A DNA stretch of 64,000 bases from positions 1,116,001 to 1,180,000 of the forward strand of contig NZ_CP046121.1 of NCBI RefSeq assembly GCF_009707485.1. The letters run 5' to 3'. The DNA is from Nostocoides sp. HKS02. GTDB lineage: Bacteria; Actinomycetota; Actinomycetes; Actinomycetales; Dermatophilaceae. Positions 42,213-49,481 of the stretch are shown here, in pieces. Each line of letters starts with the position of its first letter. Position 1 is the first letter of the stretch. A model generated the notes under the pieces. That model was not told the origin of the DNA. It did no database searches and was given only the letters and a program-made list of their open reading frames with translations. Position numbers and translations under genes: made by a program.

Positions 42213-42250
42213 ACCGAGGCGCCCGGATCCCCCTTGCCGGGCGCCTCGGT
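42213..42250 (+). terminator. 14-bp hairpin terminator
   Basis: Arms 42213-42226 and 42237-42250 are exactly complementary with a 10-base loop, downstream of the first two-component operon and upstream of the second kinase gene. Confidence 0.7.
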
Positions 42251-42312
42251 TCCGCGCGTTCGCACCGGTGCGCGAGAATGGCGGCACTCAGGTGAGGAAG
42301 GGCGGACGTCTC

Positions 42313-43774
42313 ATGAAGCGCTGGGAGCGCTGGTCCCTGCACCGTCGGGTCCTCACCCTGGCCGTCGCAGCCGTGACCGTCGCCATCGTCATGGGCATCG
42401 GCGCCTACGCGATCACGCTCGACCGGATCCCTCTACTCCGCCGCCCAGGACGCCGCCCGGCTCCAGGCCGACGACCTCGTCGCGACCATCACCTCCGGCC
42501 AGCGCACCCCCGACCGCGCGGTCCAGGAGCTGCCCAGCCAGGGGTCCCTCGTGCAGCTCGTGGACGCGGGCCACCAGGTCGTCTCGACCTCGGACCCGGC
42601 GGGCAACGCCCCCCTCACCGGTCTGTCGCCCGCGCCCGGGCACATCCTGACCGACCAGGTCGCGAGCCTGCCCGGCGAGGTGGGCGAGCCCTACGCGATC
42701 GTGGCGCAGGGCGTGCGTGACCGCACCGGCACGCCGTACGTCGTCGTGGTGGCCTCACCCCTGCGGGTCGAGACCAAGAGTGTGCGCACCGCGACCCTGC
42801 TGCTCGGCGTGGGCGCCCTGCTGCTCCTGCTGCTGCTCGTGGCCCTGATCGGCCGGATCATGGGTCGGGCGCTGGAGCCGGTCGAGCGGATCCGCAGCGA
42901 GGTCGACCGGATCACCCAGGTGCGTGGCCGCGGCCAGATCACGGTGCCGCCGTCCGGTGACGAGATCTCCAAGCTGGCGCAGACCATGAACCAGATGCTC
43001 GGCCGGCTCGACCAGGCCGACGCGAGCACCCGCCGGTTCGTCTCCGACGCCTCCCACGAGCTGCGCAGTCCGCTGGCCACCATCCGGGCGGCGATCGAGG
43101 TGTCGAGCGCCCACCGCCTCGGTCCGGACGACGAGCGGGACGAGCTGATCCGGTCCGAGGTCCTGCGTATGCAGCGCCTCGTCGATGACCTGCTCACGCT
43201 CGCCCGGGCCGACGACGGCATACCGATGTCCTCGGAGGAGGTCGATGTCGACGACATCGTCGACGCCGAGGTGCGCCGGCTCCGGGCGACCACGGACGCC
43301 CGCGTGCGCGCGTCGATCGAAGCCGCCCGGGTCGTCGGCGACCGGGCGCGGCTCGAGCAGGTCGTGCGCAACCTCGTCGACAACGCCGCCCGGCACACGG
43401 TCGGTGAGATCACCTTGTCGGTGAGCACCCAGGGTTCCTGGGTCGTGCTCTGCGTCGACAACGAGGGTGCGCCGATCCCGGTCGGGCAGCGCGATGCCGT
43501 GTTCGAGCGGTTCACCCGTCTCCAGGAGTCCCGCGAGCGCGACACCGGGGGTAGCGGGCTGGGGCTGGCCATCTGCCGGACCCTCGTCTCGGCGCACGGG
43601 GGCACGGTCGTGGCCACGCAGACCCCGGCCGGGAACTGCCGGTTCGAGGTGCGGCTCCCGTCGGCGGACGACGCGGCAGCCACCCCACCGGCAGCGACCG
43701 GGCCGCTGGGGCCCGTCCGGGCTCAGCGGGCGGTTGGGAGCGAGGACTCGACGGTCACCGGCATGAGCCGGTAG
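42313..43774 (+). pseudogene. HAMP sensor histidine kinase (second system), one-base frameshift near the N terminus
   Basis: ATG 42313 opens MKRWERWSLHRRVLTLAVAA and a first membrane helix ending AITLD; then the homology shifts frame to SLYSAAQDAARLQADDLVAT and continues to the end. Removing one C from GACCGG at 42421-42426 gives a continuous 486-residue kinase with second helix TLLLGVGALLLLLLLVALIG, HAMP, H-box FVSDASHELRSPLATIRA, NLVDNAARHT and DTGGSGLGLAICRTL. It faces the response regulator at 43723 and overlaps its 3' end by 52 bases. Probably a sequencing error. Confidence 0.82.
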
Positions 43775-44424
43775 CCCATCCCCCGGACCGTCTCGAGGGA
43801 CTGCACCCCGAAGGCGGTGTCGATCTTCTTGCGCAGGTAGCCGATGTAGACCTCGACGATGTTGTCGCTGCCGTCGAAGGCGTGGTCCCACGCGTTGTCG
43901 AGGATCTCTGCCTTGGACAGCACGTCCTGCGGGTGGCGCATGAGGAACTGCAGCACCGCGAACTCCTTGGCCGTGAGCGAGATGCGCTGGTCGCCGCGCG
44001 TGACGACTCGGGTGTTGGGATCGAGGACCAGGTCACCCACGGTCAGGGCCACCGGGCGGACGGGCGCGCCGCGACGCACGAGCGCCCGCAGCCGCGCCAC
44101 GAGCACGATGAAGCTGAACGGCTTGGTGAGGTAGTCGTCGGCGCCGAGCTCGAAGGCGTCGGTCTGGTCGTACTCGCCGTCCTTGGCCGTGAGCATGAGC
44201 GCGGGCGTCCAGATCAGCAGCTCACGGATGTTGCGCAGGACGTCGTAGCCGTTGCGGCCCGGCAGCATGATGTCGAGGACGATGACGTCGTAGGGGTTCT
44301 CGGTGGCCATCCACTGGCCCGTGACACCGTCGTGGGCGACGTCCACGACGAAGCCCTCGTTGGTCAGGCCCCGCCGAATCGTCTCGGCCAAGGCCCGCTC
44401 GTCCTCCACCAGCAGCACTCGCAC
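43723..44424 (-). CDS. OmpR-family response regulator (second system)
   Basis: A 233-residue regulator with receiver (LVEDE, phospho-Asp VIVLDIMLPGRNGYDVL, DDYLTKPFSF) and winged-helix domain (ISLTAKEFAVLQFLMRHPQD, YIGYLRKKIDTAFGVQSLET). Long stretches such as KDGEYDQ and ADDYLTKPFSF are shared with the regulator at 39995, pointing to a duplication. It is convergent with, and overlaps, the kinase at 42313, its likely partner. GTG start at 44424. It lies downstream of the PAP2 gene on the same strand. Confidence 0.87.
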   Translation of the reverse strand: MRVLLVEDERALAETIRRGLTNEGFVVDVAHDGVTGQWMATENPYDVIVLDIMLPGRNGYDVLRNIRELLIWTPALMLTAKDGEYDQTDAFELGADDYLTKPFSFIVLVARLRALVRRGAPVRPVALTVGDLVLDPNTRVVTRGDQRISLTAKEFAVLQFLMRHPQDVLSKAEILDNAWDHAFDGSDNIVEVYIGYLRKKIDTAFGVQSLETVRGMGYRLMPVTVESSLPTAR

Positions 44425-44450
44425 CGTGGATGCCCTCCGTCTGTCTCGGT

Positions 44451-44474
44451 GAGTCCCAGCCTAGGCCGGGACTC
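44451..44474. terminator. 24-base near-perfect palindrome across the PAP2 stop codon
   Basis: GAGTCCC and GGGACTC enclose AGCCTAGGCC, itself nearly symmetric, giving one mismatch in twelve pairs. The structure includes the TAG stop of the reverse-strand PAP2 gene and lies 27 bases upstream of the response regulator start, so it may be a terminator or an operator. Confidence 0.5.
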
Positions 44475-45246
44475 GCGTGTTCTGGTCGCGGTCGTTCAGG
44501 TCGTCGAGGTCGTCGGCCTGGTCGGGCCGGGAGCCCTGGGCCGGTGGCCGCGTGAGCAGCACGACCGCGGCGCCGAGCGCCAGCACGGCCGTCGCCAGGC
44601 TCCAGCCGGCCAGCACGTCGGTCATCCAGTGGTAGCCGAGGTAGAGCCGGCTCAGGCCCACCCCGCCGCTGGCCAGCACCCACGCGAGGACGATGCCCAC
44701 CCGCTGGGCCACGCCGATCCGACGGGCCAGCAGCAGGGCGGCCACCAGGCCGAAGAACACGGTGGAGTACGTGGTGTGCCCGGACGGAAAGGAGAACCCG
44801 GTGTCGAGCGGACCGAGCATGACCGAGGCCGGGGGCCGGGTGCGGGCGACCACGTGCTTGACGACGAGGGTCGCGACGGCACCCACGGTCATCGTTGCCC
44901 CGAACAGGAAGGCCGTGCGCCAGGCCCGTCGACGCCACACCAGCCAGGCGAGCACCAGGACCGTCAGGACCCCGACCGACACCTCGCTGCCGATGAAGGT
45001 CAACACCTGGGCCAGGGCGGTCAGGGGACCGGAGCGGTCGGCGACCACGCTCGCGGTGACCGTCGGGTCGTAGGACGAGAGGTCGCTGTGCTCCCCCACG
45101 CCGTCAGCGAGGCCCAGCGCGGCGGCGCCGGCCAGCACGGCAGCGGCGACGGCCCAGAGCGCCCGCGGGTCCCATCGGACGGGCGGGACGACCGTCGAGC
45201 GCACCCACTGGGTGGCGGTTCGGTCACTGGTCGTCGCACTACTCAC
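44461..45246 (-). CDS. PAP2-family membrane phosphatase
   Basis: A 261-residue membrane protein with the three phosphatase motifs: KHVVARTRP, SFPSGHTTYS and SRLYLGYHWMTD. The hydrophobic segments (LWAVAAAVLAGAAALGLADG, VLTVLVLAWLVWRR, VFFGLVAALLLARR and others) give about six helices with the active site on the outer face. It probably dephosphorylates a lipid phosphate such as undecaprenyl pyrophosphate or phosphatidate. GTG 45246 has an AAGGGA ribosome site; an ATG at 45357 is less likely. Confidence 0.84.
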   Translation of the reverse strand: MSSATTSDRTATQWVRSTVVPPVRWDPRALWAVAAAVLAGAAALGLADGVGEHSDLSSYDPTVTASVVADRSGPLTALAQVLTFIGSEVSVGVLTVLVLAWLVWRRRAWRTAFLFGATMTVGAVATLVVKHVVARTRPPASVMLGPLDTGFSFPSGHTTYSTVFFGLVAALLLARRIGVAQRVGIVLAWVLASGGVGLSRLYLGYHWMTDVLAGWSLATAVLALGAAVVLLTRPPAQGSRPDQADDLDDLNDRDQNTRVPA

Positions 45247-45452
45247 TGGGGTCCCTTCGCTGCGCCTGATGTCGCGCCCAGCCTGCGCCCGGTACCCTGA
45301 ACCATTCCTGAACGGGGGCCGGGGCACGCCGCCGTTCAGCAAACGCTCAGGCTTCATCCGGCATTGTCAGCACGGCCGCACTGCCCCGACGGCACAGGAT
45401 CCCGGAGGCATCCCCTGTTCATCACCCAGCAGAGCCGATCGTTGTCGACCGC

Positions 45453-46565
45453 ATGAGGATCCTCCACGTCACGGACACCTACCAGCCCACCGTCGGTGGG
45501 ATCGAGGTGCTCGTCGAGTCCCTGGCCGGTCGACAGGCCGCCGCGGGCCACGACGTCACCGTGCTCACGCGCACCCCCAAGCAGGGTCCCACCGGCGTGC
45601 AGCCTGACACCGGTGTGGTCGTGAGCCGCGACCTGTCCGAGCTGCGCCGGCTCGTCGAGTGGGCCGACTGCGTGCACGCCCATGTCTCCGCCTTCTCACC
45701 GCTGACCCTGCGCTCGGCCGAGGTGGCCGCGGCCAGCTCCACCCCTGTGGTCGCCACCGTGCACTCCATGTGGGGCAACGCCTGGCCCATCGTGCGCACG
45801 GTGGCCGGGCTGCGCCGGTGGCGCTCCATGCCCATCCAGTGGGCGGCGGTGAGCGAGGCCGCGGCCGGCCCGGTGACCCGGGTGGCCGGCGCGCCGGTCC
45901 TGGTCCTGCCCAACGCCGTCGACACGTCCCGCTGGGCCCCGGCCGCACGGGTGGGCGACCGCACCGAGGACGTCACCATCGTCAGCGTCCAACGGATGAC
46001 GGGACGCAAGCGCCCCCTGGCCCTGCTGTCCATGCTGAAGCGAGCGCGCGCGATCGTGCCCCCCGAGGTCCGGTTGCGGGCAGTCCTGGTCGGCGAAGGA
46101 CCCCAGCGCCGCGAGGTGCAGCGCCGGATCGCCGCGGCCGGACTCGGGTCCTGGGTCAGCGCACCGGGCGCGCTGAACCACGCCGAGCTGCGTGAGCTCT
46201 ACCGCAGCGCCGAGATCTTCATCGCCCCGGCGACCCGCGAGTCCTTCGGGATCGCGGCGCTCGAGGCTCGGACCTCAGGGCTGGCCGTCATCGGTCACGC
46301 GGCGACCGGGGTGTCCGAGTTCGTGGCGCACGGCGTCGAGGGCATGCTCGCCGACGACGACGCGCAGATGGTCGACCACCTCGCCCTGCTCTGCACGGAC
46401 CGCGCGCTGCTCGACGGCGTCATGGCCCACAACCGGGCGCACCGGCCGGCCTTCGACTGGGCTGACCACCTGTGGCGCGCCGAGTACGCCTACACGACCG
46501 CGGCCGAGCGCCTCCCGGTGCGGACCTCCGCCCGAGTGCGCCTGGGGTCCGTCCCGACCTCCTAG
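45453..46565 (+). CDS. GT4-family glycosyltransferase
   Basis: A 370-residue GT-B enzyme. The N-terminal half begins MRILHVTDTYQPTVGGIEVL, and the C-terminal half carries the donor-binding EX7E-type region RESFGIAALEARTSGLAVI with a GVSEFVAHGVEGML loop. GT4 enzymes transfer sugars from nucleotide donors, here likely for a glycolipid or cell-surface glycan (a phosphatidylinositol mannoside-type or hexosyl lipid cannot be distinguished). It is convergent with and overlaps the acyl-CoA dehydrogenase by four bases. Confidence 0.86.
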   Translation: MRILHVTDTYQPTVGGIEVLVESLAGRQAAAGHDVTVLTRTPKQGPTGVQPDTGVVVSRDLSELRRLVEWADCVHAHVSAFSPLTLRSAEVAAASSTPVVATVHSMWGNAWPIVRTVAGLRRWRSMPIQWAAVSEAAAGPVTRVAGAPVLVLPNAVDTSRWAPAARVGDRTEDVTIVSVQRMTGRKRPLALLSMLKRARAIVPPEVRLRAVLVGEGPQRREVQRRIAAAGLGSWVSAPGALNHAELRELYRSAEIFIAPATRESFGIAALEARTSGLAVIGHAATGVSEFVAHGVEGMLADDDAQMVDHLALLCTDRALLDGVMAHNRAHRPAFDWADHLWRAEYAYTTAAERLPVRTSARVRLGSVPTS

Positions 46566-47731
46566 CCGAAGGCCCGTTCGCCGGTCAGGGCCTGGCCGAT
46601 GATGAGCTGGTGCACCTCCGAGGTGCCTTCGTAGGTCAGCACCGACTCGAGGTTGTTGGCGTGTCGCATGATCGGGTACTCCAGCGTGATCCCCGCAGCC
46701 CCCAGGATGGTGCGGCACTCACGGGCGATCGCGATCGCCTCGCGCACGTTGTTGAGCTTGCCCAGGCTGACCTGCTCGGGGCGCAGGGCACCGGCGTCCT
46801 TGAGCCGGCCGAGGTGCAGGGCCAGCAACATCCCCTTGCCGAGCTCGAGGGTCATGTCGGCGAGCTTGAGCTGGGTCGCCTGGTACCCCGCCAGCGGGCG
46901 GCCGTGGAGCTGGCGCTGCCCGGCATACCCGATCGCCGTCTCCAGACAGTCCCGGGCCGCCCCCAGGGCCCCGAACACGATGCCGAACCTGGCCTCGCTC
47001 AGGCACGACAACGGCCCCGACAGCCCCCTCGCACCGGGCAGCATGGCGGACTCGGGCAGGCGCACCTCGTCGAAGACCAGCTCGGCGGTCACCGACGCCC
47101 GCAACGACATCTTCCGCGTGATCTCCGGGGCCGAGAAGCCCGGCGTGTCGGTCGGGACCACGAAGCCGCGGATGCCCTCGTCGGTCTGCGCCCACACCAC
47201 GGCCACATCGGCTACAGACCCGTTCGTGATCCACATCTTCGTCCCGCTCAGCACCCAGTCCGTGCCGTCGCGGCGGGCGCGGGTGCGCATGCCGCCCGGG
47301 TCGGAGCCAAAGTCCGGCTCGGTCAACCCGAAGCAGCCGATCGCCTCGCCGGCCGCCATCTGCGGCAGCCACTCCTGCTTCTGCTCCTGCGACCCGTGCG
47401 CATAGATCGCGAACATCGCCAGCGACCCCTGCACCGACACCAGCGACCGGACCCCCGAGTCCCCCGCCTCCAGCTCCAGGCACGCCAGGCCGTATGCCGT
47501 GGCGGTCGTTCCGGCGCAGCCGTACCCCTCGAGGTGCATGCCGAGTACGCCCAGGGCGCCGAGCTCCTTGGCGAGGTCGCGTGCCGGGATGTGGCCGGCC
47601 TCGTACCAGGCCGCGATCTCCGGCCGGATCCGGTCGTCGACGAAGCGACGCACGGTCTGCGCCATGGCGCGGTCCTCGTCGTGGATCAGGGTGTCCGTCG
47701 CGAACAGGCCGAGGGGGGTCTGGGCACTCAT
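46562..47731 (-). CDS. Acyl-CoA dehydrogenase (glutaryl-CoA dehydrogenase-like)
   Basis: A 389-residue acyl-CoA dehydrogenase with the usual regions AIGCFGLTEPDFGSDPGGMR, VLSGTKMWITNGSVADVAVV and the C-terminal VLTYEGTSEVHQLIIGQALT, where the Glu is the catalytic base. The ALTGERAFG end resembles glutaryl-CoA dehydrogenases, which also decarboxylate. Its start overlaps the DUF309 stop (ATGA). It is last in a four-gene chain and might serve lysine/tryptophan catabolism, but that is not certain. Confidence 0.86.
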   Translation of the reverse strand: MSAQTPLGLFATDTLIHDEDRAMAQTVRRFVDDRIRPEIAAWYEAGHIPARDLAKELGALGVLGMHLEGYGCAGTTATAYGLACLELEAGDSGVRSLVSVQGSLAMFAIYAHGSQEQKQEWLPQMAAGEAIGCFGLTEPDFGSDPGGMRTRARRDGTDWVLSGTKMWITNGSVADVAVVWAQTDEGIRGFVVPTDTPGFSAPEITRKMSLRASVTAELVFDEVRLPESAMLPGARGLSGPLSCLSEARFGIVFGALGAARDCLETAIGYAGQRQLHGRPLAGYQATQLKLADMTLELGKGMLLALHLGRLKDAGALRPEQVSLGKLNNVREAIAIARECRTILGAAGITLEYPIMRHANNLESVLTYEGTSEVHQLIIGQALTGERAFG

Positions 47732-48162
47732 GGGGCGATCTTGCCAGAGCGATCAGCGGCGCAGGCCAGGACCGCCTCGAGGTCGAGCCCGTACGTGGGC
47801 GCCTTCGTCGCGGCATACGCCTCGAGCCTCGTCCGGGCCCGGTCGGCGAGCCGCCGGGCTCCGGTCTGGTTGCCGCGCGCGGCGTGGGTGAGGGCCACGC
47901 AGAGCTGGGCGAGGCCCTGCCAGAGGTCGCGCTCGTGGTCCGGTCCGGCCTTCCACCGGGCCTCGAGGACCTCGTGGGCAGCGAACGGGCGACCCGCGTC
48001 CACCAGGGCCCGCGCGGCCTCGATGGTCTCGAGCGGTGGCAGCGGCTCCTCGGAGACCGGCTCGACCCCGGTCGCGCCGTAGGGCAACGGTCGCCCGAGG
48101 GCGTCACGCGGACGCGCTTGGCGCGCCCGGCCGCTGGCGTCACGATCACGCTCAGACCCCAC
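47728..48162 (-). CDS. DUF309 domain protein
   Basis: A 144-residue helical protein with the DUF309 motif ALVDAGRPFAAHEVLEARWK (HEVLE...W) and GLAQLCVALTHAARGNQTGA. DUF309 proteins are small all-alpha proteins of unknown function. GTG 48162 with a GAAGGCGG ribosome site is preferred; GTG 48171 is possible. The gene overlaps both neighbours, the PPOX gene upstream and the acyl-CoA dehydrogenase downstream. Confidence 0.8.
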   Translation of the reverse strand: MGSERDRDASGRARQARPRDALGRPLPYGATGVEPVSEEPLPPLETIEAARALVDAGRPFAAHEVLEARWKAGPDHERDLWQGLAQLCVALTHAARGNQTGARRLADRARTRLEAYAATKAPTYGLDLEAVLACAADRSGKIAP

Positions 48163-48601
48163 GTCTGCCACCGCCTTCGGTCTGGCCGGGTACGGCGGAC
48201 CAGGAGCGCCAGGTGTCGAGGTCGACGACGACGACCGGGCCACCCGGAGGATCCACCTGGTACTGAGGGTACTTCGCGACCAGGTGGGCGATGCCCTGGC
48301 GCTCCTCGTCGGTGTCGGGCTCGACCACCCGCGCGGCTCCGTCCGCCCGGACCCACCACAGCGTCGACCAGTCCGCCTCGTAGTGGTCGACGAGCAGGCT
48401 GACCCGCGGGTGCTGACGGAGGTTCGCGAGGCGCTGCAGGGCGCGCGTCGACTTGGGCTTCGCGTCCACGGCCATCCAGACCCGGTTCCCGTCGAGCGCG
48501 AACACGACAGGCACAAGGTGCGGGTCGCCCAGCGGCGTGACCGTGGCCAGCCTCGCCACGTCGGCTGCGGCGAACCGCTGCCGGTCGAACGCCGAGGTCA
48601 T
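48152..48601 (-). CDS. TIGR03668-like PPOX-class F420-dependent oxidoreductase
   Basis: A 149-residue split-barrel flavin/deazaflavin protein. The PPOX pattern is VARLATVTPLGDPHLVPVVF then VWMAVDAKPKSTRALQRLAN, HPRVSLLVDHYEADWSTLWW and VRADGAARVVEP. The TIGR03668 group is actinobacterial and probably uses F420H2. Substrates are unknown. ATG 48601 overlaps the EamA stop (ATGA). Confidence 0.83.
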   Translation of the reverse strand: MTSAFDRQRFAAADVARLATVTPLGDPHLVPVVFALDGNRVWMAVDAKPKSTRALQRLANLRQHPRVSLLVDHYEADWSTLWWVRADGAARVVEPDTDEERQGIAHLVAKYPQYQVDPPGGPVVVVDLDTWRSWSAVPGQTEGGGRRGV

Positions 48602-49455
48602 CGCGTACCGTCCAGCGACCGTGCGAGCCAGACCGTCCCGGCCGTGATGGCCAGCCCGCACGCGACGTATGCCGTGACGGCGGGCGGGCTGACCGGCACC
48701 CGCTCGTGCAGCAACGCGGCACCCAGGACGACCGCGACGACCGGAGCGGCCGCCTCGTTCGCCGGGAAGCTCGCGGCCAGCGCGCCCACCTGGAAGGACA
48801 CCTGCGTGAGCACCAGCGCCGCGGCGCCCATGACCACGAGCCCTACCACTGCGACCCAGCCGCCCGTGGTCGTGACCGCTGCCCAGGACGCCCCACGCCA
48901 GCGGGTCGCGACGGAGTCCATGAGCACCCCCACGAGGCCGAACCACGCCCCGGCGACCGCGCCGTAGACGGCCGCTCGCGCGGTGGCCGAGACCTGCCGG
49001 ACCGCCGCGATCGCCGCCCCTCCCGCCAGCGCTGCCACGATCACGACCGTCGCCGTGGCGCGCGCCGACAGCAGGGCGGCGGCGCCGGGGTCGCCGACGA
49101 CGAGGAAGAACCCGGCGAGGGCGGCCAGGATGCCCAGGCATGCGGCGTAGTCGCGCCCCGCTGGCCGCGCGCCACCCAGCAGCCAGCCGACCGGGAGCGA
49201 GACCGGGACAGCCAGCACCAGCAGCGGCTGGACCAGCACCACCGGCCCCGTGGCCAGGGCCGCGATCTGGAGCACCAACCCGAGCCCGTCGCCGCCGACC
49301 GACATGAGCCACCGCGGGTTGGTGAGCAGGCCGACGAGGCGCCGTGCGTTCGCGCGACCGCTCGGCTGGTGCGCGGCACGGTGCTGGACGGCGGTCGAGA
49401 CCCCGTAGGACGCGGCGGAGAGGACAGCGCAGGGAATCGCGACCGCGAGGGACAT
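48598..49455 (-). CDS. DMT/EamA-like membrane transporter
   Basis: A 285-residue membrane protein with about ten helices in two repeats, starting MSLAVAIPCAVLSAASYGVS and including GLVLQIAALATGPVVLVQPL, LGILAALAGFFLVVGDPGAA, GWVAVVGLVVMGAAALVLTQ and TAYVACGLAITAGTVWLARS. The FPANEAAAPVVAVVLGAALL motif near the C terminus is typical of DMT transporters. It is the first gene of a four-gene overlapping chain. The transported compound is unknown. Confidence 0.82.
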   Translation of the reverse strand: MSLAVAIPCAVLSAASYGVSTAVQHRAAHQPSGRANARRLVGLLTNPRWLMSVGGDGLGLVLQIAALATGPVVLVQPLLVLAVPVSLPVGWLLGGARPAGRDYAACLGILAALAGFFLVVGDPGAAALLSARATATVVIVAALAGGAAIAAVRQVSATARAAVYGAVAGAWFGLVGVLMDSVATRWRGASWAAVTTTGGWVAVVGLVVMGAAALVLTQVSFQVGALAASFPANEAAAPVVAVVLGAALLHERVPVSPPAVTAYVACGLAITAGTVWLARSLDGTR

Positions 49456-49481
49456 GTGCCGAGACGTTACCCGTGGGCAGC

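Noticed and set aside
45308..45339. Inverted and direct repeats (CTGAACGG/CCGTTCAG) upstream of the PAP2 and glycosyltransferase genes, as a PhoP box
   Set aside because: The 11-bp repeat pattern is only partly met and matches are too weak to claim Pho control.
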